This document shows, piece after piece, positions 15,741 through 24,657 of a stretch of 51,490 nt of DNA; the first letter of the stretch is position 1; each line of letters starts with the position of its first letter. Source of the stretch: Tabrizicola_A sp044377735 (GTDB lineage: Bacteria > Pseudomonadota > Alphaproteobacteria > Rhodobacterales > Rhodobacteraceae); NCBI GenBank assembly GCA_044377735.1, contig JBILYK010000014.1, positions 1 through 51,490 on the forward strand, read 5' to 3'. The notes beneath the pieces are model-generated. The model was not told the DNA's origin. It did no database searches and saw only the letters and a list, made by a program, of their open reading frames with translations. Made by a program: the position numbers and the translations under genes.

Positions 15741-16406
15741 CTAAGGCCGCCGAACAGCAGGGCGCGGCATCGGGATGGCCAGACATGTGTCGGGCAGCGT
15801 CAGGATCGCCCGCGCATCCGCCCCCATCAGCGCCTGAAGCGCGGCATCCTCGGCCCAAAGCCCGCCGGTGAAGGTGCCGTAGGCGGGCAGGATTGCCCGC
15901 GTGCCGTCGCACAGAAACGCCCGCCAGGACTTGCCCGCCAGCCGTGCCTTGGGGTGGTAATGGCCCGAGATTTCAGGGCCCGACCCGCCGCCGATGTGGC
16001 GAAAGGTCAGCCCGTCACGGGTGAGTTCCGCCAGATGGCTGCCGCCCAGATCGGTGGGGCCTGCGTCATGGTTGCCCTCGATCCAGATCCAGTCGCGCCC
16101 GGCCATGAGGCGGATCAACCAAAGGCGGTCAGTCTCGTCCATGCCTTCGGCGGCGGTCAGGTCATCAAAACTGTCGCCAAGGCAGACCACAACGCGCGCG
16201 CCGGTCGCCTCAAGATCGGCCTCAAGCCGCAAAAGCGTGGCGCGGGTCTCATAGGGGGGCAAGAGGGCGCCGCCGCGCCGGGCGAGGCGTTCGGATTTGC
16301 CGAAATGCAGGTCTGAGACGCACAAAAGCCGTTCCGCCGCCCAGTGCAGCGCGCCGGAGGGCAGGGCAGTCAGCCGCGCGGGGCCAAGGGTGAGGTCATA
16401 GCTCAT
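15741..16406 (-). CDS. pdeM: ligase-associated DNA damage response endonuclease PdeM
   Basis: A calcineurin-like metallophosphoesterase of 221 residues. The metal motifs are in order: SDLHFGKSE, LGDSFDD, EGNHDAG, and GHYHPKA with a following His region. The family is found beside a DExH helicase and often an ATP-dependent ligase and exonuclease in a DNA repair set. Only the helicase is next to it here, 31 nt upstream on the same strand. The open frame extends upstream into the helicase 3' end, but the ATG at 16406 (MSYDLTLGPARL) fits family length. The 3' end faces folD across a palindrome-rich gap. Confidence 0.88.
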   Translation of the reverse strand: MSYDLTLGPARLTALPSGALHWAAERLLCVSDLHFGKSERLARRGGALLPPYETRATLLRLEADLEATGARVVVCLGDSFDDLTAAEGMDETDRLWLIRLMAGRDWIWIEGNHDAGPTDLGGSHLAELTRDGLTFRHIGGGSGPEISGHYHPKARLAGKSWRAFLCDGTRAILPAYGTFTGGLWAEDAALQALMGADARAILTLPDTCLAIPMPRPAVRRP

Positions 16407-16437
16407 GGCGGGGGTGTGCCCGGCTTGGCGCGGAAAA

Positions 16438-18819
16438 TCAATCCAGACCCGCCGCGCGCAGCAGCGCACGGGCGGCGTCTTCGGCGAGCCGCTCGCGGCC
16501 CTTGCCATGCACCGGGATTTTGCCCGGCTCGAGAAAGAGGGGCGCGGCGAGGGGCGAGACGCGGGGCAGGGTGACATGGTCGATGCGCCCGTCGATCCGC
16601 GCCAGCATGTCCTCGAGCCGCCCGAAATCGACCAGCCCGCGCATTGCCTCTTCGCGGGTCAGTTGCAAGAGCAGGTGATCCGGGTCATGGCGCGCCAGCG
16701 TGTCGTAAAGGATGTCCGACGAGAAGGTGGCCTGCCGCCCCGATTTGCGGCGGCCTTGATGGCTGCGCTCGATCAGGCCCGCGACGATGGCGACGTTGCG
16801 AAAGGTGCGTTTCATCACGGCATTTCCCGAAAGCCAGCCATCCAGCCCCTCGCGCAGATCCTGAAGGCGCAAGAGGGCGGCGGCATTGGTCACCGGCTCT
16901 AGCCCCCAGATCAGCGTGGCATAGTCGGTGGCAACAAAGCCCAAGGGGGCAAGGCCCGCCTCTTCCATCCGTTTGGTGAGCAACAGTCCCAGCGTCTGCT
17001 GGGCGTTGCGCCCGGCAAAGCCGTAGACGCAAAGGTGCTGCCGCCCGTCTTGGGGAAAGCTTTCCACCAAAAGCCGACCGGGCTCGGGCAGGCGCGAGAC
17101 CTCACGTTGCAGGGCCAGCCATTCGGCGGTGTGGCGCGGCAGGTCTGGCCAGCGGGTTTGTTGGAAAATTTCAAGAATCCGGGCCGCAAGCAGGGTGGAC
17201 GTGGCGAATTTTGTGCCATTAAACACAGCGACCTTGGGATCACGCCCCGCAGCGCGGCTGACCTCGACCGTCATTTCGTGCAGGCTTTCATAGCGCACCA
17301 CCTGCCCGCCAATCAGAAAAGTATCGCCGGGCGACAGGCTGGCGGCAAAGGATTCCTCGACCTCGCCCAAGGGGGGGCCAAAGCGGCCCAGCCGGACTTT
17401 CAGCGTTTCGATGTCGATGATGGTGCCAAGGTTCTGGCGGATCACGGCGGCGCTGCGGGGGTCGCGCAAGGACCACAGCCCGCCGCGCTGCATCAGGCGC
17501 TGCCAGCGGTCATAGGCGCGCAGAGCGTAGCCGCCGGTGGCGACGAAATTCAGGCAGTCGTCAAACTCGACCTGCGTCAGCGCGGCATAGGGGCCGGCGG
17601 TGATGACCTCGGCATAAAGGGCGGCGGCGTCAAAGGGGGCGGCGCAGGCGGTGGCGAGGATGTGCTGACAGAGCACATCGCGCGGGCCGGGACCGCGCGG
17701 TTCGCCATCCAGCGTATGGGCGCGGGCGGCCTCCATCGCGGCTTGGCATTCCACCACCTCAAAGCGGTTGGCGGGCACCAAAAGCGCCTTGGAGGGCGCG
17801 TTGTAGCGGTGGTTGGCGCGGCCGATGCGCTGCACGAGGCGTTTGATGTTCTTCGGCGCGCCGACCTGAATGACCAGATCGACCGCGCCCCAGTCGATGC
17901 CCAGATCAAGGCTGCCGGTGCAGACCACGGCGCGCAGGGCACCTGACACCATTGCCGCCTCGACCCGTTCGCGCTGTTCGCGGGACAATGAGCCGTGATG
18001 GATGCCGATGGGCAGGTCTTCTGAATTGGCCAGCCACAGGTGGTGGAAAAAGATTTCCGCCTGCGCGCGGGTGTTGTGAAAGATCAGCGTGGTCTGGTGG
18101 CGGGTGATCTGGTTCAGGATTTCCGGGATGGCATAGCGCCCGCCGCCGCCCGCCCAAGGGGGCGGTGTGGCGGTATCCAGCATGGTGATGTCGGGGTCTG
18201 GGCCGGGGTCGGCGGTCAAGATCTCAGTGCCTGCGCCCAGATAGGCGGCCAGCGCCGGGGCATCTTCGACAGTGGCCGACAGGCCCACGCGGCGCAAGCC
18301 GGGCGAGAGGGTTTCCAGCCGGGACAGTGCCAGCATCAACTGATCGCCGCGCTTGGATTCGGCCAGCGCGTGGAGTTCGTCCACCACGACGCGTTGGAGG
18401 CCGGCAAAGATGCGCGGGGCGTCTTCGTAGCTGAGCAGGAGCGCGAGGCTTTCGGGCGTGGTGAGCAGGATATGCGGCGGGTCGGCACGCTGGCGGCGGC
18501 GCTGGGTATAGGTGGTGTCGCCGGTGCGATCCTCGATCCGGATGGGGAGGTTCGCGCCTTCGACCGGGCGGCGCAGGTTGCGGCGGATGTCGGCGGCGAG
18601 CGCCTTGAGGGGTGAGATGTAAAGGGTGTGGAGGCCCTGATGCCCCTGCGCCAATTCGGCCAACGACGGCAAAAAACCGGCCAGCGTCTTGCCGCCCCCA
18701 GTGGGCGCGATCAGCAAGGTTGACCGCGCCGCGCCCCGCGCCAGCATCTCGCGCTGGTGGGGGTGCAGCGCCCAGCCTTGGGCGGCGAACCAGTCGGACA
18801 GGGCGGGGGGCAGGGTCAT
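16438..18819 (-). CDS. ligase-associated DNA damage response DEXH box helicase (Lhr-type)
   Basis: A protein of about 793 residues of the Lhr-related superfamily 2. Walker A APTGGGKTLAGF is near residue 42, followed by ISPLKALAAD, TTPESLALLLS, the DExH box VVDELHALAESKRGDQL, and GLSATVED. The second RecA domain has HNTRAQAEIFF, GSLSREQRE, VCTGSLDLGIDWG and QRIGRANHR. A long C-terminal part holds the Lhr-specific winged-helix and beta-barrel regions. It probably unwinds nucleic acid during repair together with PdeM downstream. The ATG at 18819 (MTLPPALSDWF) is chosen; an in-frame ATG at 18837 adds six residues, and neither has a strong ribosome site. Confidence 0.9.
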   Translation of the reverse strand: MTLPPALSDWFAAQGWALHPHQREMLARGAARSTLLIAPTGGGKTLAGFLPSLAELAQGHQGLHTLYISPLKALAADIRRNLRRPVEGANLPIRIEDRTGDTTYTQRRRQRADPPHILLTTPESLALLLSYEDAPRIFAGLQRVVVDELHALAESKRGDQLMLALSRLETLSPGLRRVGLSATVEDAPALAAYLGAGTEILTADPGPDPDITMLDTATPPPWAGGGGRYAIPEILNQITRHQTTLIFHNTRAQAEIFFHHLWLANSEDLPIGIHHGSLSREQRERVEAAMVSGALRAVVCTGSLDLGIDWGAVDLVIQVGAPKNIKRLVQRIGRANHRYNAPSKALLVPANRFEVVECQAAMEAARAHTLDGEPRGPGPRDVLCQHILATACAAPFDAAALYAEVITAGPYAALTQVEFDDCLNFVATGGYALRAYDRWQRLMQRGGLWSLRDPRSAAVIRQNLGTIIDIETLKVRLGRFGPPLGEVEESFAASLSPGDTFLIGGQVVRYESLHEMTVEVSRAAGRDPKVAVFNGTKFATSTLLAARILEIFQQTRWPDLPRHTAEWLALQREVSRLPEPGRLLVESFPQDGRQHLCVYGFAGRNAQQTLGLLLTKRMEEAGLAPLGFVATDYATLIWGLEPVTNAAALLRLQDLREGLDGWLSGNAVMKRTFRNVAIVAGLIERSHQGRRKSGRQATFSSDILYDTLARHDPDHLLLQLTREEAMRGLVDFGRLEDMLARIDGRIDHVTLPRVSPLAAPLFLEPGKIPVHGKGRERLAEDAARALLRAAGLD

Positions 18820-18853
18820 GGGGGATAGATAGCCCATGCGCGGCGGACCGCAA

Positions 18854-18918
18854 CTCCTCGTCGGTCTTTGACCGCTCGTCGTGGGGCGGGCGACGAGCGG
18901 TCGAAGACCGACGAGGAG
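18854..18918. repeat. long palindromic element (copy B), 28-nt arms
   Basis: The left arm 18854-18881 and right arm 18891-18918 are inverted repeats of 28 nt with one mismatch, around a 9-nt loop TGGGGCGGG. Each arm also folds alone: CGGTC-TTT-GACCG on the left and CGGTC-GAA-GACCG on the right, flanked by CTCCTCGT/CTCGTCG and CGACGAG/ACGAGGAG. This is the same order of parts as copy A (6032-6111). It lies in the divergent gap between the helicase and the ymdB-type gene. Confidence 0.8.
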
Positions 18919-18968
18919 CGTCGCTGCCGCGCTTGCGCCGCGTCTCGTGGCAGCCTAAGCCTGCCGCC

Positions 18969-19781
18969 ATGAAGCTCATGTTCCTTGGCGATGTGATGGG
19001 CCGCGCGGGTCGTGCTGCCATCACCGAATTCCTGCCCGCCCTGCGCCTGCGCTGGGGGTTGGATTTTGTCGTCGTCAATGGCGAGAACGCCAGTCAAGGC
19101 GCGGGGCTGACCACGGAACACGCCCGGTTGATCCTGCAAGCCGGGGCCGATTGCATCACCCTTGGCGATCATGCCTTTGACCAAAAGGACATGATGCAGT
19201 TTGCAGAAACCGAACATCGGATCATCCGGCCGCTCAACTTTTCCAAGGTGGCGCCGGGGCGGGGCTATAAGATTTTCGATGTGACCTCGGGGCGCAAGGT
19301 TTTGGTGGCGCAGGTCTTGGGGCAGGTCTTTATGAAGCGGCCCTTTGATGACCCGTTCTCGGCCACTGAGGCGATTTTCAAGACACACCGTTTGGGCGCT
19401 GCCATTCAGGCCGCCATTCTGGATGTGCATGCCGAGGCGACATCCGAGAAAATGGCGATGGGCCATTGGTGCGACGGCCAAGCCAGCCTTGTCGTTGGCA
19501 CCCACACCCATGTGCCCACCGCTGACCATATGATTCTGCCCGGCGGCACCGCCTATCTGACCGACGCCGGGATGTGCGGCGATTACAACTCGGTCATCGG
19601 CATGGAAAAGATGGAGCCGTTGCGCCGGTTTATCACCGGCATGTCGCAGGCCCGCTTTGAACCGGCAAGTGGCCCGGCCACGCTGTCGGGCGTTTACGTC
19701 GAAACCGATGACCGCACCGGAAAGGCCACCCGCATTGTGCCGGTGCGTCAGGGCGGACGACTGGAGCCTGTTGGGCCATGA
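18969..19781 (+). CDS. TIGR00282 / YmdB family metallophosphoesterase
   Basis: A 270-residue dinuclear metallophosphoesterase. It begins KLMFLGDVMGRAGR, then VVNGENASQGAGLT, TLGDHAFDQKDM and VVGTHTHVPTADH, the standard metal-ligand blocks of the YmdB family. Homologs in Bacillus hydrolyse 2',3'-cAMP and affect RNA turnover or biofilm choice; the role in alphaproteobacteria is not established. The open frame extends upstream through palindromic copy B, but the ATG at 18969 gives the family N-terminus. The stop overlaps the EamA gene start (ATGA at 19778-19781). Confidence 0.88.
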   Translation: MKLMFLGDVMGRAGRAAITEFLPALRLRWGLDFVVVNGENASQGAGLTTEHARLILQAGADCITLGDHAFDQKDMMQFAETEHRIIRPLNFSKVAPGRGYKIFDVTSGRKVLVAQVLGQVFMKRPFDDPFSATEAIFKTHRLGAAIQAAILDVHAEATSEKMAMGHWCDGQASLVVGTHTHVPTADHMILPGGTAYLTDAGMCGDYNSVIGMEKMEPLRRFITGMSQARFEPASGPATLSGVYVETDDRTGKATRIVPVRQGGRLEPVGP

Positions 19782-20698
19782 CCTTTGCATCCCTTGCCAC
19801 GGGCAAGACACCCTCGCGCGTGGGCTATGCGATTATCCTGGCGCTGATCGGCATTGGCTGGGGGTCGACCCAGCCTTTGGGCAAGATTGCCGCCTCGACC
19901 GGGCATCCGCCCTTTGGGCTGATCTTCTGGCAGCTTGTCGTGTGTGTTCTGGTGCTGGGGGCTTTGACCCTTGCCCGCGGCAAACGACTGCCCTTGCACC
20001 GCAAGGCGCTGGAGTTTTACGTCGTGGTGGCTTTTTTGGGCACGCTGATCCCGAACTATACCTTTTACGTCTCGGTGGCGCGGCTGCCTTCGGGCATCAT
20101 GTCGATCATCATTGCGACCATCCCGCTGATGGCCTTTCCCATTGCCATGGCGCTGGGGTTGGACCGCTTTAACCTGCGGCGGATGATTGGGATTCTTCTG
20201 GGCCTGTCGGGGGTCTTGCTGATTGTGCTGCCGCAAACCAGTCTGCCGGACCCTGCCATGGTGGCGTTTTTGCCCATCGCCATGATCGGCCCGTTGTTCT
20301 ATGCGCTGGAAAACACCTATGTCGCGGCGCGCGGCACCCAAGGGATGGACGCCATTCAGGCGATGTTCGGTGCATCCATCGCGGGGCTACTGTTCTGCAC
20401 GCCCGTCATGCTGGCCATGGGCCATTGGTTCCCGATGCCGATCAAGCCGGGTCTGGCGGAATGGGCGCTGATCGCATCGTCGGCCCTGCATGCCCTGCTT
20501 TACGCCAGCTTTGTCTGGCTGGCGGCGCGGGCCGGGTCGGTCTTTGCCTCGCAATCGGCCTATTTTACCACAGCCTCGGGGATCGTCTGGGCTATGCTAT
20601 TGTTGGGCGAGCGGTTTTCGCTTTGGGTCTGGGCTGCGGCGGCGGTGATGCTGTGCGGCTTGGCGCTTGTGGCCCCGCGGGAGCGCAGCTCGGGTTAA
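19778..20698 (+). CDS. DMT superfamily (EamA) transporter
   Basis: A 306-residue membrane protein with about ten predicted spans arranged as two EamA repeats (about residues 8-140 and 165-300). A conserved start, IILALIGIGWGSTQPLGKIA, carries the usual small-residue-rich first helix; PNYTFYVSVARLPSGIMSII closes the first repeat. EamA proteins export or take up amino acids, nucleosides or other metabolites; the substrate cannot be inferred. It is translationally coupled to the YmdB-type gene by a 4-nt overlap, although no functional link is obvious. Confidence 0.86.
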   Translation: MTFASLATGKTPSRVGYAIILALIGIGWGSTQPLGKIAASTGHPPFGLIFWQLVVCVLVLGALTLARGKRLPLHRKALEFYVVVAFLGTLIPNYTFYVSVARLPSGIMSIIIATIPLMAFPIAMALGLDRFNLRRMIGILLGLSGVLLIVLPQTSLPDPAMVAFLPIAMIGPLFYALENTYVAARGTQGMDAIQAMFGASIAGLLFCTPVMLAMGHWFPMPIKPGLAEWALIASSALHALLYASFVWLAARAGSVFASQSAYFTTASGIVWAMLLLGERFSLWVWAAAAVMLCGLALVAPRERSSG

Positions 20699-20775
20699 CT
20701 CGACTAAATTAGTAGATATTACCTTCCCATCGCGCGCAAGTCGCGCTAAGGTTGCTGTCCACACAGGAGGCATCC

Positions 20776-22554
20776 ATGATCGGACTTGACCTGAGCCAAG
20801 ACGCCCAAGCGGTCATCGCACTGTTGATCCTGTGCGGCATGTTCGTGATGTTCCTGCGGGAAACCTATGCGGTTGAGGTGGTGGCGATTGGCGGTGCCAC
20901 GCTGATGCTGATCCTTGGCAGTTTGCCGATGGAGAGTGTCGGATCGGTTCTGTCCAACAACGCGCCTTGGACCATTGCGGCGATGTTCATTATCGTGGGC
21001 GGTTTGGTGCGGACGGGGGTTTTGGAAACCGTCGGGCAGCTTGCCGCGCGCAAGGCCGAGGCGCATCCGGTGCTGACGTTGGTGACCTTGGGTCTTGGGG
21101 TGACGCTGGCCTCGGCCTTTGTGAACAACACGCCCCTCGTGGTGGTGATGCTGCCGATCTTTATGCAACTGGCCAAACAGCTGCAGATGTCACCGTCCAA
21201 GCTGCTGATCCCTTTGTCTTATATGACCATTCTGGGCGGTACGGTGACCATGATCGGCACCTCGACCAATCTGGTGGTCGATGGGGTGGCGCGCGCCCAA
21301 GGGATGGAACCGTTCGGGATTTTTGAGTTGACGCCCGTGGGCCTGATCGTGGCGGCTGCGGGGCTGGCCTATCTCGCGTTTTTCTCCAAACGCCTGTTGC
21401 CGGATCGCGACTCGATGTCGGCGCTGTTGTCGGACCGCAAGGGGATGAAGTTCTTTACCGAGGTGGCGATCCCGCAAGGATCGGCCTTTATTGGAAAGAA
21501 CCCTAGCGAGGTTGATCTCTTTTCGCGCGGGGGGGCGCGGGTGATTGACGTTTTGCGGGGGGATTTGTCCTTGCGCCGCGACATGGCGGGTGTGGTGCTG
21601 GTCGAAGGCGACCGCGTGGTGCTGCGCACGCCCATGGCCGAGCTTTTGGGGCTGAAGGACCACAAACAGTTGCGACAAGTGGATGAGCTGTCATCGGTGC
21701 AGACCGCCACAGTTGAGGTCTTGATCACGCCCGGCTGTTTGATGGTTGGCCGCAGTCTGGGACAGATGCGGTTGCGGCGGCGCTATGGGGTTTATCCTTT
21801 GGCGGTGCATCGGCGGAACCAGAACATCGGGCGGCAGTTGGATGATCTGGTGGTGCAGGTGGGCGACACGCTGCTGTTGGAAGGCGCACCGGCCGATATT
21901 CAGCGGCTGGCGGCGGATATGGATATGGTGGATGTCTCGCATCCGTCGGAACGCCCTTACCGCCGCAAACATGCGCCCATCGTGGTGGCGGTTCTGGCGG
22001 CGGTGGTGATCGGTGCGGCGCTGAACATTGCGCCGATCCAGTATCTGGCCTTTGTCGGCGTGGGGATTGTGCTGTTGACCCGCGCGATTGACGGGGATGA
22101 GGCGCTGGCCTCGGTGGATGGGCGGCTGATGGCGCTGATCTTCGGGATGCTGGGGGTTGGGGCGGGGCTGGAACATTCCGGCGCGGTGGAGCGGATCGTG
22201 GAGCTTGTCGCACCCTTGATGCAAGGCATGGCGCCGTGGCTGTTGGTGCTGTGTGTCTATGCGCTGACCTCGTTCCTGACCGAGGTGGTGTCGAACAACG
22301 CGGTGGCGGTGATCGTGACGCCGATCATCATTCAACTGGCCGTGACGCTGGGTGTTGATCCGCGCCCCTTGGTCATGGTGGTGATGATCGGGGCTTCGGC
22401 CAGCTTTGCCACGCCGATCGGGTATCAGACCAACACGTTGGTCTATGGTCCCGGTGGCTATACCTTTATGGACTTCATCCGCTTTGGCGTGCCGATCAAT
22501 GTGATCTCGGCCATCGTAGTCACCATTGCCGTGCCGCTCATGTATGACCTTTAG
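20776..22554 (+). CDS. SLC13 family permease with RCK_C (TrkA-C) domains
   Basis: A membrane transporter of 592 residues. An N-terminal bundle includes SAFVNNTPLVVVMLPIF and TSTNLVVDG, the paired NT(P/N) motifs of CitM/SLC13 carriers. Two soluble RCK_C domains lie at about residues 210-390 (FIGKNPSEVDLFSRGGARVI and MVGRSLGQMRLRRRYGVYPL). The C-terminal bundle repeats the motif with VSNNAVAVIVTP and YQTNTLVYGPGGY. It probably carries dicarboxylates, sulfate or a similar anion with sodium or protons. The ATG at 20776 has AGGAGG at 20765-20770; an in-frame TTG at 20752 is less likely. A 77-nt gap precedes it. Confidence 0.88.
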   Translation: MIGLDLSQDAQAVIALLILCGMFVMFLRETYAVEVVAIGGATLMLILGSLPMESVGSVLSNNAPWTIAAMFIIVGGLVRTGVLETVGQLAARKAEAHPVLTLVTLGLGVTLASAFVNNTPLVVVMLPIFMQLAKQLQMSPSKLLIPLSYMTILGGTVTMIGTSTNLVVDGVARAQGMEPFGIFELTPVGLIVAAAGLAYLAFFSKRLLPDRDSMSALLSDRKGMKFFTEVAIPQGSAFIGKNPSEVDLFSRGGARVIDVLRGDLSLRRDMAGVVLVEGDRVVLRTPMAELLGLKDHKQLRQVDELSSVQTATVEVLITPGCLMVGRSLGQMRLRRRYGVYPLAVHRRNQNIGRQLDDLVVQVGDTLLLEGAPADIQRLAADMDMVDVSHPSERPYRRKHAPIVVAVLAAVVIGAALNIAPIQYLAFVGVGIVLLTRAIDGDEALASVDGRLMALIFGMLGVGAGLEHSGAVERIVELVAPLMQGMAPWLLVLCVYALTSFLTEVVSNNAVAVIVTPIIIQLAVTLGVDPRPLVMVVMIGASASFATPIGYQTNTLVYGPGGYTFMDFIRFGVPINVISAIVVTIAVPLMYDL

Positions 22555-22627
22555 GGTGCGGGGGTTGCCGCCGGGGGGGCGGCTGGTGTAGACGACCCCA
22601 TCACCGAGATTACCGGAGTTTCAGGTC

Positions 22628-23371
22628 ATGGCTGGCCATTCCAAATGGGCGAACATTCAGCATCGCAAGGGCAAGCAGGACAAGCTGCGCTCGAAGATGT
22701 TTTCCAAGCTGGCGAAGGAAATCACCGTCGCCGCGAAAATGGGTATGCCCGACCCTGACATGAACCCGCGCCTGCGTCTGGCCGTCAAGGCGGCCAAGGC
22801 CGTGTCAATGCCCAAAGACGTGATCGACCGCGCGATCAAGAAGTCGCAGCTGGGCGATGCGGCGGATTACACCGAGATCCGTTATGAGGGCTATGGCGTG
22901 AACGGGATTGCGATCATCGTCGAGGCGATGACGGATAACCTGAACCGCACCGCATCGAATGTGCGCAGCTATTTCTCGAAATGCGGCGGCAATCTGGGGC
23001 AGACCGGATCGGTCAGCCATGGCTTTGACCGGGTGGGTGAGATCTCATATCCCGCCAGCGCCGGGTCGTCCGATGACGTGATGATGGCTGCGCTGGATGC
23101 AGGTGCTGATGATGTTGAGTCTGATGAAGAGGGTCACTGGATTTACTGCCAGGTGGAGAGCCTGTCGGACGTGTCTGACGCGTTGGAAAAGGCGCTTGGG
23201 GAATCTCAGGAATCCAAGATCATCTTCAAACCACAGACCCGCACCGAGGTGGATCTGGACATCGCGCAAAAGCTGATGCGGCTGATCGACATGTTGGAAG
23301 AGGATGACGACGTGCAGTCGGTCACCCATAACTTTGATATGTCGGATGAGGTGGCGGCCCAACTGGGCTAA
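22628..23371 (+). CDS. yebC: YebC/PmpR family DNA-binding regulatory protein
   Basis: A 247-residue protein with the invariant start MAGHSKWANIQHRKGKQD. It shows the three-domain YebC layout: a basic helical N-domain to about residue 80, DRAIKKSQLGDAADYTEIRYEGYG, and an acidic alpha/beta remainder. Members were described as transcription regulators, and more recent work in several bacteria links them to translation of proline-rich stretches. The Pro-rich TolA in this window would be such a target, but that is speculation. It stands alone and ends in a clear terminator. Confidence 0.96.
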   Translation: MAGHSKWANIQHRKGKQDKLRSKMFSKLAKEITVAAKMGMPDPDMNPRLRLAVKAAKAVSMPKDVIDRAIKKSQLGDAADYTEIRYEGYGVNGIAIIVEAMTDNLNRTASNVRSYFSKCGGNLGQTGSVSHGFDRVGEISYPASAGSSDDVMMAALDAGADDVESDEEGHWIYCQVESLSDVSDALEKALGESQESKIIFKPQTRTEVDLDIAQKLMRLIDMLEEDDDVQSVTHNFDMSDEVAAQLG

Positions 23372-23394
23372 GCTTGTTGCGATAAGCTTGAACT

Positions 23395-23421
23395 GGCGCG
23401 CCTCACCCGGCGCGCCTTTTT
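23395..23421 (+). terminator. rho-independent terminator of yebC
   Basis: 8-bp stem GGCGCGCC / GGCGCGCC (self-complementary arms) with loop TCACCC, then TTTTT, 23 nt after the yebC stop. Confidence 0.9.
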
Positions 23422-23435
23422 AATGTCTGGCGCCT

Positions 23436-23458
23436 CCCCTCCCCCTTGTGGGGAGGGG
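23436..23458 (-). terminator. stem-loop downstream of the MFS gene
   Basis: Perfect 9-bp stem CCCCTCCCC / GGGGAGGGG around a 5-nt loop, 17 nt past the minus-strand MFS stop. No T-run follows on the minus strand, so a terminator role is likely but not certain. Confidence 0.45.
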
Positions 23459-23475
23459 CTGGGGGTGGGGGCATG

Positions 23476-24657
23476 CTAGGACTGCCGGTTTGGCAGTATC
23501 CAAAGCCCCAGCGCCATGGCCGCCGCCGCCATCGACAGGCCTGCGGCATAGATCAGCCCCGGCCCACCGACGCCCAACAGCGCCGCCCCCACCGAAGGTG
23601 CAGCGGCTGAGGCGAGGATGGGTGATACCGCCACCGCGCCTGAAATGGTGCCAAAGCCGCGACGCCCCAGATGGTCGGCCACCAGCATGGGCCGCAGGTT
23701 GGACAAAAGCCCAGCACCCGCGCCTTGCAGCATGGCAAAGACGAAGATCAGCGCCGGAAGCCAGCCCGCCACCCACAGGATCATGCCAGCCATCAAGACC
23801 GAGGCCAGTGACCAGAGGCTCGCGCGCGCATTCGACAGCCGCGAGGCAAAGATCAGCAGCACCGCCCGCCCGGCCACTTGGGAAGGCCCGATGCAGGCGG
23901 CGGCGATGGTGGCCATGGCCACGCTGGCACCCCGGTCTTGAAACAGCATCAGGATGAAGGTCAGAAGAATCCCGTGGTTCAGCCAGACCAGCGCGAAGAT
24001 CGCTGAAATACCCCAAAAGGCCGGGCGGCGAAGCGCATCGTGCAGCGCACCCGGTTCGGGCGGGCTGCGGCGCGGCGCTTCGGCGCGCTCCATCTTTCGC
24101 AAGGCACGTACGGCCCAGGCGTTGACGGGAACCGCGCCCAGAAGGATCAGAAGGCCAAAGCCGATCAACGCGCCTTGGGCCCCGAAGTTATGCGCCATCA
24201 GCGCGCCCAAGGGAAAGGTGACTGTGCCTGAGAAGCCTGCGACCAAGGTCACGCGGGTGATGGCAAGGCGGGCATCATCGCCCAGACGGCGGGTGAGGAA
24301 GGCAAAGCAGGTCTCATAAAGGCAGGTGGCTTGCACCGCGCCCAGAAGCGCCCAGATCACCAGCCACCAGACCAGGCTTGGTGCCCAGCCAAGGGCGGCC
24401 ACGCCAAGGGCGGCGAGGATCGGGGTATAGGTCAGCATCTCGCCACCCCAGCCCCTGTCAACCCAGCGCCCGGTAAAAGGGGTGAGGGCTGCCATCACCA
24501 AAAAGCCCAAGGTTGGCCCGGCGGCGAGTTCAGCCGCACTCCAGCCGGTCTCGCGCAGCAGGTCGGGCAGGATGGCGGGGAAGGCGTAATAGACCCCGGC
24601 GTAGGTGAGCGTCTGACCGACGGCCAGCGCCCAGACCGGGGCGTTGGCGCGGTTCAT
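23476..24657 (-). CDS. MFS transporter
   Basis: A 393-residue protein with about twelve hydrophobic spans, typical of the major facilitator superfamily. The loop after span 2 reads PFTGRWVDRG, a relaxed form of the MFS motif (GxLaDrxGrr), and the central cytoplasmic loop is basic (ALRKMERAEAPRR). The substrate is unknown. It is the last gene of a minus-strand operon: its ATG overlaps the stop of the M32 carboxypeptidase gene by 4 nt (24654-24657). That linkage could mean peptide or amino-acid handling, but the coupling alone does not show it. Confidence 0.85.
   Translation of the reverse strand: MNRANAPVWALAVGQTLTYAGVYYAFPAILPDLLRETGWSAAELAAGPTLGFLVMAALTPFTGRWVDRGWGGEMLTYTPILAALGVAALGWAPSLVWWLVIWALLGAVQATCLYETCFAFLTRRLGDDARLAITRVTLVAGFSGTVTFPLGALMAHNFGAQGALIGFGLLILLGAVPVNAWAVRALRKMERAEAPRRSPPEPGALHDALRRPAFWGISAIFALVWLNHGILLTFILMLFQDRGASVAMATIAAACIGPSQVAGRAVLLIFASRLSNARASLWSLASVLMAGMILWVAGWLPALIFVFAMLQGAGAGLLSNLRPMLVADHLGRRGFGTISGAVAVSPILASAAAPSVGAALLGVGGPGLIYAAGLSMAAAAMALGLWILPNRQS

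Noticed and set aside
15741..18819. Nuclease plus helicase pair as an anti-phage defence system
   Set aside because: The motifs fit the known ligase-associated DNA repair pair PdeM and Lhr-type helicase, which is a housekeeping set in many alphaproteobacteria.
22555..22627. GC-rich hairpin before yebC as a terminator of the SLC13 gene
   Set aside because: The GCCGCC/GGCGGC pairing has a G-run loop and no following T-run, so the evidence is too weak.
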